Positions 1 through 7,739 of a stretch of DNA of 64,000 nucleotides are shown piece after piece. The stretch is from assembly GCF_019457945.1 (NCBI RefSeq), contig NZ_JAHZSU010000003.1, forward strand, positions 372,001 to 436,000, read 5' to 3'. Position 1 is the stretch's first letter, and the number at the start of each line of letters is the position of its first letter. The DNA is from Ornithinimicrobium laminariae (GTDB taxonomy: Bacteria > Actinomycetota > Actinomycetes > Actinomycetales > Dermatophilaceae). The position numbers and the translations under genes are program-made. The notes under the pieces are model-generated. The model did no database searches, was not told the DNA's origin, and saw only the letters and a program-made list of their open reading frames with translations.

Positions 1-76
1 GGCCGAGACAGAGTTGGCGCTCACGCTTAACCCCGACGCTCACCTGCGCGACGACGACGAAGAGGACGAGGGCTAG
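1..76 (+). CDS. C-terminal end of an unidentified protein (TrkA-type K+ uptake protein by position)
   Basis: Only the last 24 codons are present. They end in a very acidic tail (RDDDEEDEG) before a TAG at 74-76. The frame is open from base 2 and its stop overlaps the stop of the convergent DUF3159 gene by two bases. The fragment is too short to identify by sequence. In M. tuberculosis the genes next to this DUF3159/OB/DUF3710/dut block, also convergent with it, are the TrkA-like ceoB and ceoC, so a TrkA regulatory subunit is the best guess. That is inferred from gene order only. Confidence 0.4.
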   Translation, partial: AETELALTLNPDAHLRDDDEEDEG

Positions 77-771
77 GCCTGCTCAGGGTCATCGACCGGT
101 GTCCGACCGACGCTCAACATGAAGCCCATGATCGCGATAGCCACGATGTAGGCAGGCCAGCCAAGAGCGATTTTGGTGATGCCCAGCCACGCCACTTCTC
201 CCGCTAGATACAGCGGGAGCATGATGACCAAACGCACCGCGAAGAGGCCGACCAAGACCCAGGTCAAGCGGCTGCATACCCGCACTAACCCACGGTCGCG
301 GCGCCATGCGGTGGGCTGCTCAGCAAAATTGGGATCGGCAGCGGCCACCAAGAACCCGATCAGGGGCCAACGCGCCAGGATCGAGACCAGGGCTCCGGCG
401 CCATAGGCCGCGCTGATCAAAATGCCCGGTAAGAACGCATCTTCGGCGTCGCCGCTACGCAGCGCAAAAAACGCGGCCAGCGCGATACCGACCACCGAAG
501 ACAACACGTAGCGCAGGGATCCGCCACGAGCCAGACGCAGGCCAATCAAGACGGCGGTGGCGACGACGGCACCTATGACGGCGAATTGCACGTCGCTGCG
601 CCAGACCCACAGGACGACGAAGGCGACGGTTGGAAGTGCCGTTTCCAGAGATCCGTACCAGCCGCCCAAGAGCTCGGACAGGCGCGAGCGGATCACGTGC
701 TCAACGCTCTGCTCGACGGTTTGGGCCTGCGACGCAGGCTCTGGTAGCCCTGACTGCTCGGGCGTGCTCAC
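73..771 (-). CDS. DUF3159 integral membrane protein
   Basis: This is a 232-residue protein with about six hydrophobic segments (roughly residues 43-57, 62-80, 87-104, 112-133, 169-190 and 203-222) after a short soluble N-terminus. The layout and the paired HVIRSRLSELLGGWYGSLE / DPNFAEQPTAWRRDRGL regions fit the actinobacterial DUF3159 family, whose function is not established. I chose the GTG at 769-771 because it lies 2 bases after the stop of the OB-fold gene; the open frame further upstream runs inside that gene. Same-strand order dut, DUF3710, OB-fold, DUF3159 with near-zero spacing indicates one operon. Confidence 0.85.
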   Translation of the reverse strand: MSTPEQSGLPEPASQAQTVEQSVEHVIRSRLSELLGGWYGSLETALPTVAFVVLWVWRSDVQFAVIGAVVATAVLIGLRLARGGSLRYVLSSVVGIALAAFFALRSGDAEDAFLPGILISAAYGAGALVSILARWPLIGFLVAAADPNFAEQPTAWRRDRGLVRVCSRLTWVLVGLFAVRLVIMLPLYLAGEVAWLGITKIALGWPAYIVAIAIMGFMLSVGRTPVDDPEQA

Positions 772-773
772 CC

Positions 774-1139
774 TCAGCCTCGTGCCGGCAAGAGGTCGTA
801 ACCGGGGTTGTACATCACCAGGTTGTCGCCGTGTTGCGCGATGCGGCCAGACACCGTCAGGTAGGCGCCAGGCGCGATCCCCGCGATGCTGCGGCGGCCT
901 AGCCAGATCAGTTCGAGAATGGCCGTGCCGTCGTACAACTCGACGCGCAATTCTGGGCGCTTGCCCGAGGGCTGAACAGCCATGCTGTGCACAGTGCCGG
1001 TGACCTGGGCCATCTCGCCCTCGGTGACACCGCCGATAGGCGAACAACCGGGGCGAGCGCACTCGTAGGCGACCTCGTCTGCCTCGATGAGCGCCTGGTC
1101 ACGCCCCCAGGAGCTAAAGGCGCGCGTCAGGACGCTCAT
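774..1139 (-). CDS. OB-fold nucleic-acid-binding protein
   Basis: This 121-residue protein has an OB-type beta barrel from about residue 43 to the end. It carries the tRNA_anti/RecG-wedge style pattern of a TGTVHSM strand, an ELRVELYDGTAILELIWLG core and a PGAYLTVSGRI strand. A CARPGC pair of cysteines at 27 and 32 precedes the barrel. Single-stranded nucleic acid binding is the family expectation; the ligand is unknown. Its ATG overlaps the stop of the DUF3710 gene by 4 bases, so the two are translationally coupled. The orthologue in M. tuberculosis occupies the same position beside DUF3159. Confidence 0.85.
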   Translation of the reverse strand: MSVLTRAFSSWGRDQALIEADEVAYECARPGCSPIGGVTEGEMAQVTGTVHSMAVQPSGKRPELRVELYDGTAILELIWLGRRSIAGIAPGAYLTVSGRIAQHGDNLVMYNPGYDLLPARG

Positions 1140-1834
1140 GCCTGGCCCTCCGACTGCTGCTTGGCTGCCTGCTTCGCTGCTGCAGCGTCGACCACTGCTT
1201 GTGGGGCACGCAACTCTAGCAACTCACGCGGCGGACGGGGCTCGTCGCCGCGATCGACGACAACGCTGCGGACGAATGATAGAACATCGTTCAGGGAGTC
1301 ATCTCGTCCCGCAGCAGGCCCATTGATCACAACGCGCAAGAACCAACGTGGCCCATCAACACCCATAAAGCGGGCAGGCTGATAGACCACTCGGCCATCG
1401 TTGCTGCGCGAAGGCATCCGGGCCTGCAGCGCGGGGCCGAACATGCTTTCAATTTCTTCGGCAGAGCCACCGGCCTTAGCCAGTCCCTCTACGAGCGCTG
1501 CGCGGATTTCGGCCCACAGGCCGCTGGAGCGCGGCGCCGCGAAGGCCTGCAACTGGACCTTGTTAGGGCCAAGCCCACAGGTGACGCCAACGAGACGTTG
1601 GGTTGACTTCTCCACATCAAGGCGCAACTCCATGCCCGGGCGCTGCGGGATCCGCATCGACCCCAGGTCCAGAAGTCCATCGAGTTCGGGTCGCTCAGCG
1701 ATGTCGAAGGGACCATCCACGGGGCGATCCCAGTCGCGGTCCACACCTGGCTCGCCGTCGGGGGCAGGCAGGTTGTCCTCGATTTCCGGCTCGACCGGCT
1801 CCGAGTTGCGCTGACGCTTGCCAAAAATAGCCAC
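1136..1834 (-). CDS. DUF3710 protein
   Basis: This 232-residue soluble protein belongs to the DUF3710 family, found next to dut across Actinomycetota. Visible family features are the short basic N-terminus (FGKRQRN), the acidic linker, the PFDIAERPELDGLLDLGSM block and the GVDGPRWFLRVVINGPAA core near residues 155-175. No catalytic motif is apparent and the function is unknown. The start is a GTG 9 bases after the dut stop. The stop overlaps the OB-fold start, so it is the middle of a dut-DUF3710-OB-DUF3159 operon. Confidence 0.88.
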   Translation of the reverse strand: MAIFGKRQRNSEPVEPEIEDNLPAPDGEPGVDRDWDRPVDGPFDIAERPELDGLLDLGSMRIPQRPGMELRLDVEKSTQRLVGVTCGLGPNKVQLQAFAAPRSSGLWAEIRAALVEGLAKAGGSAEEIESMFGPALQARMPSRSNDGRVVYQPARFMGVDGPRWFLRVVINGPAAGRDDSLNDVLSFVRSVVVDRGDEPRPPRELLELRAPQAVVDAAAAKQAAKQQSEGQA

Positions 1835-1843
1835 GTTGTTGCC

Positions 1844-2326
1844 TTAGTCCTTCGCTGATGGTGATGCAGCAGAAAATCCGCCGCTTGAGCCGTGCCCTGC
1901 TTCGCCGCGATGGCTGCCGGGCAAGGTATCCACTTCAATGAATCGCACCGAGGGAATGGGTTGCACCAGCAACTGGGCGATGCGATCCCCCCGAGTGATA
2001 GTGAACGAGTTGTGCTGATCGGTGTTGAGCAGGCAGACCTTTATCTCTCCGCGATACCCAGCATCGACCGTGCCTGGCGCATTCAGCACTGTGATCCCAT
2101 GCTTTGCGGCTAACCCCGACCTGGGGTGCACCAGGGCGACGTAGCCAGCGGGAAGAGCTATTGCCAGCCCTGTCCCGACGAGGGCTCTGGTGCCAGGCTC
2201 CAGCACGACATCCTCAGCAGCGCACAGGTCAACGCCACCATCGCCTGGGTGCGCGTATGCCGGCACCGGCAACTCAGCATCAAGTCGCCGGAGCAGCACG
2301 GGCACGGACTGGGTCTGGTCAGTCAC
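1844..2326 (-). CDS. dut: deoxyuridine 5'-triphosphate nucleotidohydrolase (dUTPase)
   Basis: It hydrolyses dUTP to dUMP and pyrophosphate, keeping uracil out of DNA and feeding thymidylate synthesis. The 160 residues carry the trimeric dUTPase motifs: [10 protein letters not shown] (25-34), HPRSGLA (67-73), [14 protein letters not shown] (82-95), [10 protein letters not shown] (112-121) and the glycine-rich, phenylalanine-ending GSSGGF (146-151) that closes over the substrate. The length is usual for bacteria. The start is GTG; it follows the DUF4193 stop by 23 bases and heads the DUF3710/OB/DUF3159 run. Confidence 0.97.
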   Translation of the reverse strand: MTDQTQSVPVLLRRLDAELPVPAYAHPGDGGVDLCAAEDVVLEPGTRALVGTGLAIALPAGYVALVHPRSGLAAKHGITVLNAPGTVDAGYRGEIKVCLLNTDQHNSFTITRGDRIAQLLVQPIPSVRFIEVDTLPGSHRGEAGHGSSGGFSAASPSAKD

Positions 2327-2349
2327 AGCTCACCAGGCTAACGGTGGAC

Positions 2350-2649
2350 TCAGGCTGCGCACTCGCTGCAGACCGGCATACCGCCGTCTTCCTTAGCGAG
2401 CTGGCTGCGGTGGTGCACCAAGAAGCACTTGGTGCAAGTGAACTCATCCGATTGACGTGGAAGCACGCGCACCGAGAGCTCTTCGCCGGAAAGGTCTGCA
2501 CCCGGCAGTTCAAATCCTTCGGCGTGCTCGGTCTCGTCGACATCAACGCTGCTGCCGCTCTTGTCATTGCGGCGCGCCTTGAGCTCTTCGAGGGAGTCCT
2601 CGTTGACGTCATCTTCGGACTTGCGTGGGGCGTCGTAGTCAGTTGCCAT
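2350..2649 (-). CDS. DUF4193 zinc-ribbon-like protein
   Basis: This small acidic protein of 99 residues has two CxxC pairs near the C-terminus (CTKC at about 72-75 and CSEC at 94-97), as expected of a structural zinc site. The N-terminal MATDYDAPR start is the hallmark of the actinobacterial DUF4193 family. Function is unknown; its M. tuberculosis counterpart (Rv2699c) lies in the same place between dut and suhB. The gene for DUF3093, found between them in mycobacteria, is absent here. A 209-base non-coding stretch lies upstream. Confidence 0.9.
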   Translation of the reverse strand: MATDYDAPRKSEDDVNEDSLEELKARRNDKSGSSVDVDETEHAEGFELPGADLSGEELSVRVLPRQSDEFTCTKCFLVHHRSQLAKEDGGMPVCSECAA

Positions 2650-2684
2650 GACTGTCTCCCTGTCCTAACTGCTTGTATGTGGAT

Positions 2685-2707
2685 GTGACGGGCCAGGGGG
2701 CCGTCAC
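2685..2707 (-). promoter_or_regulatory. hairpin in the leader of the DUF4193 gene
   Basis: A perfect 7-bp inverted repeat (gtgacgg / ccgtcac) with a 9-base loop lies about 36 bases upstream of the DUF4193 start, inside the 209-base gap 2650-2858. It may be a 5'UTR structure. It has no U-tract, so it is unlikely to be a terminator for suhB. I saw nothing else convincing in this gap. Confidence 0.25.
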
Positions 2708-2858
2708 GTTGGTCTTGGCTTAGCAACGCATTTAGCGCCGGTTTTGTGCCCACCGTCGCCAATGAATTGAGCGTGCTACCGGATTGCCCCCTTCGAGGCT
2801 CTCCTGCGCGACACGGGTGTGTTCTATCACGAGTTGGCCCCAACCGCGCACTCGGGTG

Positions 2859-3710
2859 CTAGCGAATGATCCGAACAAGCAAGCGATGCAGTGCAGCGTG
2901 CACTCCTGGAGCCCCAGCAATAGTCATCTCGCGAGAGACGGGTTTGAGCAAGCCGGACACCACTCCGCCGGCCTCCGAAACGATCACGCAACCGGCAGCC
3001 ATGTCCCACGGGTGCAGCCCGCGCTCGTAGTAGGCGTCTAATCGGCCAGCCGCCACGGCACACAGGTCCAACGAAGCTGCGCCCATCCGCCGCAGGTCAC
3101 GAACATTCACGAGCACTTCGCTGACGATAACTGCCTGACTGCGGCGGTCCTCGACGCTGTAAGAGAAGCCAGTCCCGACCAGCGCCTTCGTCAACGTGTC
3201 AGGCTCTTGCACCTGCAAAACGAATCCGTCGTCGATCTGTGCTGTCGCCGGACGGCTGAGCCTGGACCCACCGCCGCTGTGGGCGTGAAACACCTCATCA
3301 ACAATCGGGTTGTAGACGGCCCCAGCAACGGCTTCCCACTCCCCTGGAGTCAGCGGATCACCCGTGACAACACCGATCGACACTGCATAGGCAGGCATGT
3401 CGTAGAGGTAGTTGACCGTGCCGTCAATCGGATCCAGCACCCAGGTCAACCCGGAGGTTCCAGTGACGGCATCTCCCTCTTCGCCGAGGATGGCGTCATC
3501 AGGGCGCTGCTCGCGGATCATGGAGCGCAGCAATGCTTCGCATTGGGTATCCATGATCGTGACCACGTCAAGGTCGGTTTCTTTCGTTTGCGCGACCAAA
3601 ACTATGTCCGGTCGCTGGTCGCGGACAAAGCGTCCGCCAGCCAGAGCTAACTCAAGCGCCAGAGCGTGCAGGTCTTCGAGATCTTTCTCACTCAAAGTCA
3701 CGTTCTTCAT
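2859..3710 (-). CDS. suhB: inositol-1-monophosphatase family protein
   Basis: It dephosphorylates inositol 1-phosphate (or a related sugar phosphate) in a Mg2+- or Li+-sensitive reaction; in actinobacteria this feeds phosphatidylinositol and mycothiol synthesis. The 283 residues carry the family metal site: GEEGD (76-80), WVLDPIDGTVNY (90-101) and the C-terminal HPWDMAAGCVIVSEAGG segment. The start is the ATG at 3708-3710, 2 bases after the ferrochelatase stop; upstream in-frame codons lie inside that gene. It is the last gene of a TRIC channel, ferrochelatase, suhB operon. The exact substrate cannot be told from sequence. Confidence 0.93.
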   Translation of the reverse strand: MKNVTLSEKDLEDLHALALELALAGGRFVRDQRPDIVLVAQTKETDLDVVTIMDTQCEALLRSMIREQRPDDAILGEEGDAVTGTSGLTWVLDPIDGTVNYLYDMPAYAVSIGVVTGDPLTPGEWEAVAGAVYNPIVDEVFHAHSGGGSRLSRPATAQIDDGFVLQVQEPDTLTKALVGTGFSYSVEDRRSQAVIVSEVLVNVRDLRRMGAASLDLCAVAAGRLDAYYERGLHPWDMAAGCVIVSEAGGVVSGLLKPVSREMTIAGAPGVHAALHRLLVRIIR

Positions 3711-3712
3711 GC

Positions 3713-4900
3713 TCAGTCCATTCCGCAACAGGCAGGCCTGGCTGCACGCAGGTTCGGGCAACAGCCCGGCCTGCAAGTGGACGGGCGAGGCTCAGAGATC
3801 GGCCAGGCCGGCTTAACCACGTCTTGGCCGCGGGCTTCGGCGGAACGCTCCACGGCGAGGTCGATCAGCCCACTGACAAACTCCGGGTTAATGCCGACAG
3901 TGGGCACCCGGACCATATCCAAGCCCAGTTCGTCTGCGGTCTCACGGGCTTCCGTGTCGAGGTCAAACACCACTTCCATGTGGTCAGAGACAAAGCCGAT
4001 AGGTGCCACGACAACGTGCTGGATACCTTGGGAGTGCAACTCCCTCAGGTGGTCGTTGACGTCGGGCTCAAGCCACGGCTGGCTGGGTGGGCCAGATCGC
4101 GAGCAGTATGCGAGGTCGGCAGTGACGGTTTCGCCCAAGGTGGCGCTGGCCTCATCGGCGATCGCTACGGTGAGCGCCTTGTGCTGCGCGCTATAGAGGT
4201 TTCCGTCCTCATCGCCGGGCCCCGAGGTGTCGTCCATCGCGTCCGGGATCGAGTGCGTCACGCAAACCACGCGAGGCATCACGCCAGTGCGTTCCTTAAC
4301 GTCGCGAGCCGCCTGGGTGACGAGGCGGGTGTTCACCGCGGCAAAGCCTGGGTGGTTCCAATATTGGCGAATCTTGTGCACGTTCAGGCTGATGTCTTCA
4401 ACGGCCAGCTCTTCCAACGCCGCAGCAAGGTCCTCGCGGTATTGGCGGCAGGAGGAATAGCATGAGTATGCGCTGGTCGTCACTGCAACCACGTTGGTCA
4501 GCCCGCCCTGGTGGGCTTCACGCAGCGTGTCAGTGAGGAAAGGCTCGCTGTTGCGGTTGCCCCACAACAGGGGTGTGCTGATCCCGCGACGATCCATCTC
4601 TTCGCGCATCGCTTTCAGCAGCGCGCGGTTTTGGTCGTTGATCGGGCTCCGCCCGCCGAAGTGGTGATAGTGCTCGGCCACGTCGGCTAGGCGCTCATCC
4701 GGGATGCCGCGCCCGGCGGTGACTCGGCGCAAGAACGGCATGACTTCATCAGGACCTTCGGGGCCACCAAACGACACCAGCACGACCGCGTCGTAGGGTG
4801 CGAGTTCTTCGCCGCTGGACTCGGGAGTCTCCAGCTCGGTCTGAGGCTCCTGTGGCTCAACGCCAGTGGGGTCAGTGGGCTCGGCTGCCGGTGTCGTCAT
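3713..4900 (-). CDS. cpfC: coproporphyrin ferrochelatase with cysteine-rich C-terminal tail
   Basis: It inserts Fe2+ into coproporphyrin III in the coproporphyrin-dependent haem pathway of Gram-positive bacteria. The 395 residues have an acidic, probably disordered N-terminal extension (1-34). Then come LVSFGGPEGPDEVMPFL (41-57), the actinobacterial SAYSCYSSCRQYRED segment (143-157), the active-site VTHSIP with His216, and the DHMEV Glu at 309. The last 20 residues hold five cysteines (376, 380, 381, 391, 392), which together with Cys147/Cys151 could hold the [2Fe-2S] cluster known in mycobacterial ferrochelatase. The start overlaps the TRIC channel stop by 4 bases. Confidence 0.94.
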   Translation of the reverse strand: MTTPAAEPTDPTGVEPQEPQTELETPESSGEELAPYDAVVLVSFGGPEGPDEVMPFLRRVTAGRGIPDERLADVAEHYHHFGGRSPINDQNRALLKAMREEMDRRGISTPLLWGNRNSEPFLTDTLREAHQGGLTNVVAVTTSAYSCYSSCRQYREDLAAALEELAVEDISLNVHKIRQYWNHPGFAAVNTRLVTQAARDVKERTGVMPRVVCVTHSIPDAMDDTSGPGDEDGNLYSAQHKALTVAIADEASATLGETVTADLAYCSRSGPPSQPWLEPDVNDHLRELHSQGIQHVVVAPIGFVSDHMEVVFDLDTEARETADELGLDMVRVPTVGINPEFVSGLIDLAVERSAEARGQDVVKPAWPISEPRPSTCRPGCCPNLRAARPACCGMD

Positions 4901-5571
4901 GAAGCTCCCTCGTTACGCATTGCCGTTGGAATGCTGATTTTGAACAGAACAGCAACCATGCGGATCAGAAAGACCAGCATGACTGATAGCCAAATGAGCC
5001 AGACACTCAGGTGGCCCGTTTCAAAGGCGATCACCACGGCAGTCGAACCCGCTAAGGCTGGCAAAGCATAAAGCTGTTGGCCGCGTAGGAGTTCGGGCAC
5101 CTGCCCCGCAAGCACATCCCGGATGACACCACCACCGACTGCCGTGATCACCCCCAGGATGACGCAGGCAATCGGGGGCGCATTGAAGGAAATCGCTTTG
5201 AGCGCGCCGCCGACGCAAAAAATAGCCAGGCCTGCCGCGTCTAGCCACTGCACCGATTGACTAATGAGTCGCAGTCGGAGCCGGGGGCGTTCTTGCCGCA
5301 CTTCAGTGAGGTGCGGATGCAGACCAAAGATGAAGAAGCCAGCGGTCCAGACGGCAACCAGCAGGCGCCAGTCGGTGATGCCCACTGGCGGCAGGTCCCC
5401 TAGAAAGACGTCTCTAATCATGCCTCCACCCAGACCAGCGACCCACGCCAACATCACGACGCCGATCATGTCGAGCCCCCGCCGGACACCCACGAGTGCC
5501 CCAGAGAGCCCGAAAATAAAGACACCGATGATGTCAAGAATCAGTTGTATCTCTGCGGATGAGGCGACCAT
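4897..5571 (-). CDS. TRIC-type cation channel family protein (UPF0126)
   Basis: This 224-residue membrane protein has about seven hydrophobic segments and the internal duplication of the UPF0126/prokaryotic TRIC family. The two glycine-rich repeats are GLGGGMIRDVFLGDLPP (46-62) and AVGGGVIRDVLAGQVPE (144-160); each contributes a kinked helix to a trimeric cation pore. Monovalent cation conductance is known for homologues; the physiological role here is unknown. It heads a three-gene operon with ferrochelatase and suhB, coupled by an ATGA overlap. The start is an ATG facing the divergent sepH, with 107 bases between. Confidence 0.88.
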   Translation of the reverse strand: MVASSAEIQLILDIIGVFIFGLSGALVGVRRGLDMIGVVMLAWVAGLGGGMIRDVFLGDLPPVGITDWRLLVAVWTAGFFIFGLHPHLTEVRQERPRLRLRLISQSVQWLDAAGLAIFCVGGALKAISFNAPPIACVILGVITAVGGGVIRDVLAGQVPELLRGQQLYALPALAGSTAVVIAFETGHLSVWLIWLSVMLVFLIRMVAVLFKISIPTAMRNEGAS

Positions 5572-5678
5572 GGTGGGACAAACTTTACCCGCCAGTTAGG
5601 GTCACGGCGTGGCCTCCACCAGTGAGCACTACTCAAGTGGCACAGTCGCCATCAAGGCATGCGAAATGGAGAGGTGAC

Positions 5679-6992
5679 ATGGACCAACTGAGGTTCACTG
5701 GGCTCAACGAAGATGGCACGCAGTTGCTGATGACCGCAACAGACGGTTCTCGGTATGCAGTGCCGCTGACTGATGGCCTGCGCTCAGCTGTCCGCACGTC
5801 ACGGACTCCGGGAGCTGAGGAGCCCTCTCCCCTGACGCCACGCGAAGTCCAAGCGCTTATGCGCGCTGGGCGAAGCGCAAGCGATATCGCGGCCCAGACA
5901 GATTGGGCCATCGAGCGGATTCAACGCTACGAAGGCCCAATCCTTGCCGAACGCGAGCACATCGCAAGCCTGGCCCAAGCCAGCACGGTTCGTTCCCACG
6001 AACGATCCCAAACGCCACCGACACTCGGGCAGCGCGTGACAAATCGGCTCGAAGTTCGCGGCGTTTCGAGCAACGACATTGTCTGGGATGCCACGCGACC
6101 AGAGGGTGGGCGCTGGACAGTTGCGGTCAATTTTACCGCCGGAGCGCGCAGCCGCTCAGCCCACTGGCACTTCGATGTCCAGGCTCGCGGGCTTGAAGCG
6201 ATGGATGACGAGGCCCGCTGGCTCAGCGAGGACGAGCAGTCCTTGCCCAGCAGCGCAGCACCATCCAACGCGGTGTTTGGTCCCCCGGCTGGTGATGAAC
6301 CAGATGACTTGATGAACTCCATGCGGGAGCGTCGTCGTCAGCGCACCCGTAGTCCACGGGGCAAGAAGGCTGCTCCTGAGTCACCTGCTGCTGACACTGA
6401 TGCGGATGCCGAAGCCGAGTTGATGGCTGCTCATGCCGCCTTGCACCCCGACTCCGCGACCGGCGTCGGCAGCGCTGACCCGAGTGCGGTGCCTGGTGCC
6501 GAAAACTTCCCCAACGAAGCGCTGCCCTTAGAAGATTTCGACTATGACCCCCGCTCGGCCGGGCTGCCGCCGGGCGCACGCGGCAATGACGATCGGGACA
6601 CCCGAGAGGCCACGCTGGAAGATTTCTTTGGCCGCACCTCCGACGATGAGCAAGACCTCGAACTTCAGGACGAAGGTGGCGATGGCGATGCCGCGAGCGA
6701 CAATAACGACACCCAGGCCGTGAGCCACCGTGACGCCGCTGAGCATGAAGATCAAGCTGCCAGCGACTCCGAATCGGAAGACTTGATCGAGGACGAGGCT
6801 GGTGAACCCGAAGAGGGCGAAGAATCAGCCATCGAGGTTGAGCCAGAGCCGACCCCCGAGACCGAAGAAGCAGTTCCTGACCCCTCGGTGCCGGATTTGA
6901 GCGAAGAAGAATCGAGCAAAGCCAAGAAGAACCGGCCCAGTGTGCCTAGTTGGGACGACATCATGTTTGGGGCTCGCGGCCGCAATCGCTAA
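5679..6992 (+). CDS. sepH: septation protein SepH (DUF3071)
   Basis: SepH is an FtsZ-assembly-promoting division protein of actinobacteria. The 437 residues begin with the conserved MDQLRFTGLNEDGTQL block. A helix-turn-helix-like region follows at about 52-90 (LTPREVQALMRAGRSASDIA), then the conserved GQRVTNRLEVRGV and WHFD segments to about residue 180. The remainder is long, low-complexity and highly acidic, and ends in a basic PSWDDIMFGARGRNR tail. I chose the ATG at 5679, preceded by a GGAGAGG ribosome site, over an upstream ATG that adds a tail lacking family similarity. It is monocistronic and convergent with tdk. Confidence 0.92.
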   Translation: MDQLRFTGLNEDGTQLLMTATDGSRYAVPLTDGLRSAVRTSRTPGAEEPSPLTPREVQALMRAGRSASDIAAQTDWAIERIQRYEGPILAEREHIASLAQASTVRSHERSQTPPTLGQRVTNRLEVRGVSSNDIVWDATRPEGGRWTVAVNFTAGARSRSAHWHFDVQARGLEAMDDEARWLSEDEQSLPSSAAPSNAVFGPPAGDEPDDLMNSMRERRRQRTRSPRGKKAAPESPAADTDADAEAELMAAHAALHPDSATGVGSADPSAVPGAENFPNEALPLEDFDYDPRSAGLPPGARGNDDRDTREATLEDFFGRTSDDEQDLELQDEGGDGDAASDNNDTQAVSHRDAAEHEDQAASDSESEDLIEDEAGEPEEGEESAIEVEPEPTPETEEAVPDPSVPDLSEEESSKAKKNRPSVPSWDDIMFGARGRNR

Positions 6993-7008
6993 CCGCTCCT
7001 CGTGCTCG

Positions 7009-7707
7009 CTAGCGCAGTGGCAGCGGGCAAAGGTGAAGATCAAAGGGCAACACGGCGCTAGAGGGCGATTGTGCTCGCGCGGAGTGCGCAGTCATCCGCC
7101 GCATGTAGTGACGGCGGCACAACACCTCGTATTCGACTACAGCACTCTCAGTGAGCGAGTCGTCATCGCCGTCAGCATCTCCCACATCACCGACTACAAC
7201 CTGCTCCCCCTCGACCACCATCTCGCCACCGACGGTCCGCGCGTTGTGGGTGGCGACCCGGCCACACCAGCAGAGTGCGTCGACCTGGAGCACCTGAGTG
7301 CGGTCCGCTAACTCGATGAGCCGTTGCGACCCGGGAAAGAGCTGAGCTTTGAAGTCGGCCGTGATACCAAAAGCAAAGACATCGACTGCCATCTCATCGA
7401 CAAGCCGGGCTAATTGCTCCACCTGAACAGGCGTATAAAACTGGGCCTCGTCGCAGATGAGGTAGTCAATGCGACGACCGTGCGTAGCCTGCTCAACGAC
7501 CAACTCCCAGAAGTCCGTGGATTCTGAGACCTCTAAAGCAGGACGAGACAGCCCCAATCGCGAGGACAGCACAAATTCGCCACCCCGGTCATGCTGCGTG
7601 AAAGTTAATCCACTGCGCCCCCGAGCGGCGTGGTTGTGATCCATCTGTAGGGCAAGAGTCGACTTGCCGCAGTCCATGGTTCCGGTGAAGAAGGAGAGCT
7701 CAGCCAC
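7009..7707 (-). CDS. tdk: thymidine kinase
   Basis: It phosphorylates thymidine to dTMP with ATP in the pyrimidine salvage pathway (type II, TK1-like). The 232 residues show the P-loop GTMDCGKST (9-17), the CDEAQFY segment with the catalytic Glu, the FGITADF lasso-domain strand, and the zinc-binding cysteines CWCG and CRRHY. There is an acidic insertion before the last cysteine pair (GDADGDDD) and about 25 extra C-terminal residues. It is the last gene of a four-gene run on this strand, 32 bases after the phosphodiesterase-like gene. Confidence 0.95.
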   Translation of the reverse strand: MAELSFFTGTMDCGKSTLALQMDHNHAARGRSGLTFTQHDRGGEFVLSSRLGLSRPALEVSESTDFWELVVEQATHGRRIDYLICDEAQFYTPVQVEQLARLVDEMAVDVFAFGITADFKAQLFPGSQRLIELADRTQVLQVDALCWCGRVATHNARTVGGEMVVEGEQVVVGDVGDADGDDDSLTESAVVEYEVLCRRHYMRRMTAHSARAQSPSSAVLPFDLHLCPLPLR

Positions 7708-7739
7708 GAGAGTCGAGTTTACGCGGTGCTAAGCCTGGA

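Noticed and set aside
2732..2920. Small frames in the gap before suhB, considered as a DUF3093 or Cei homologue
   Set aside because: No membrane-protein pattern of those families is visible and the frames overlap the end of suhB.
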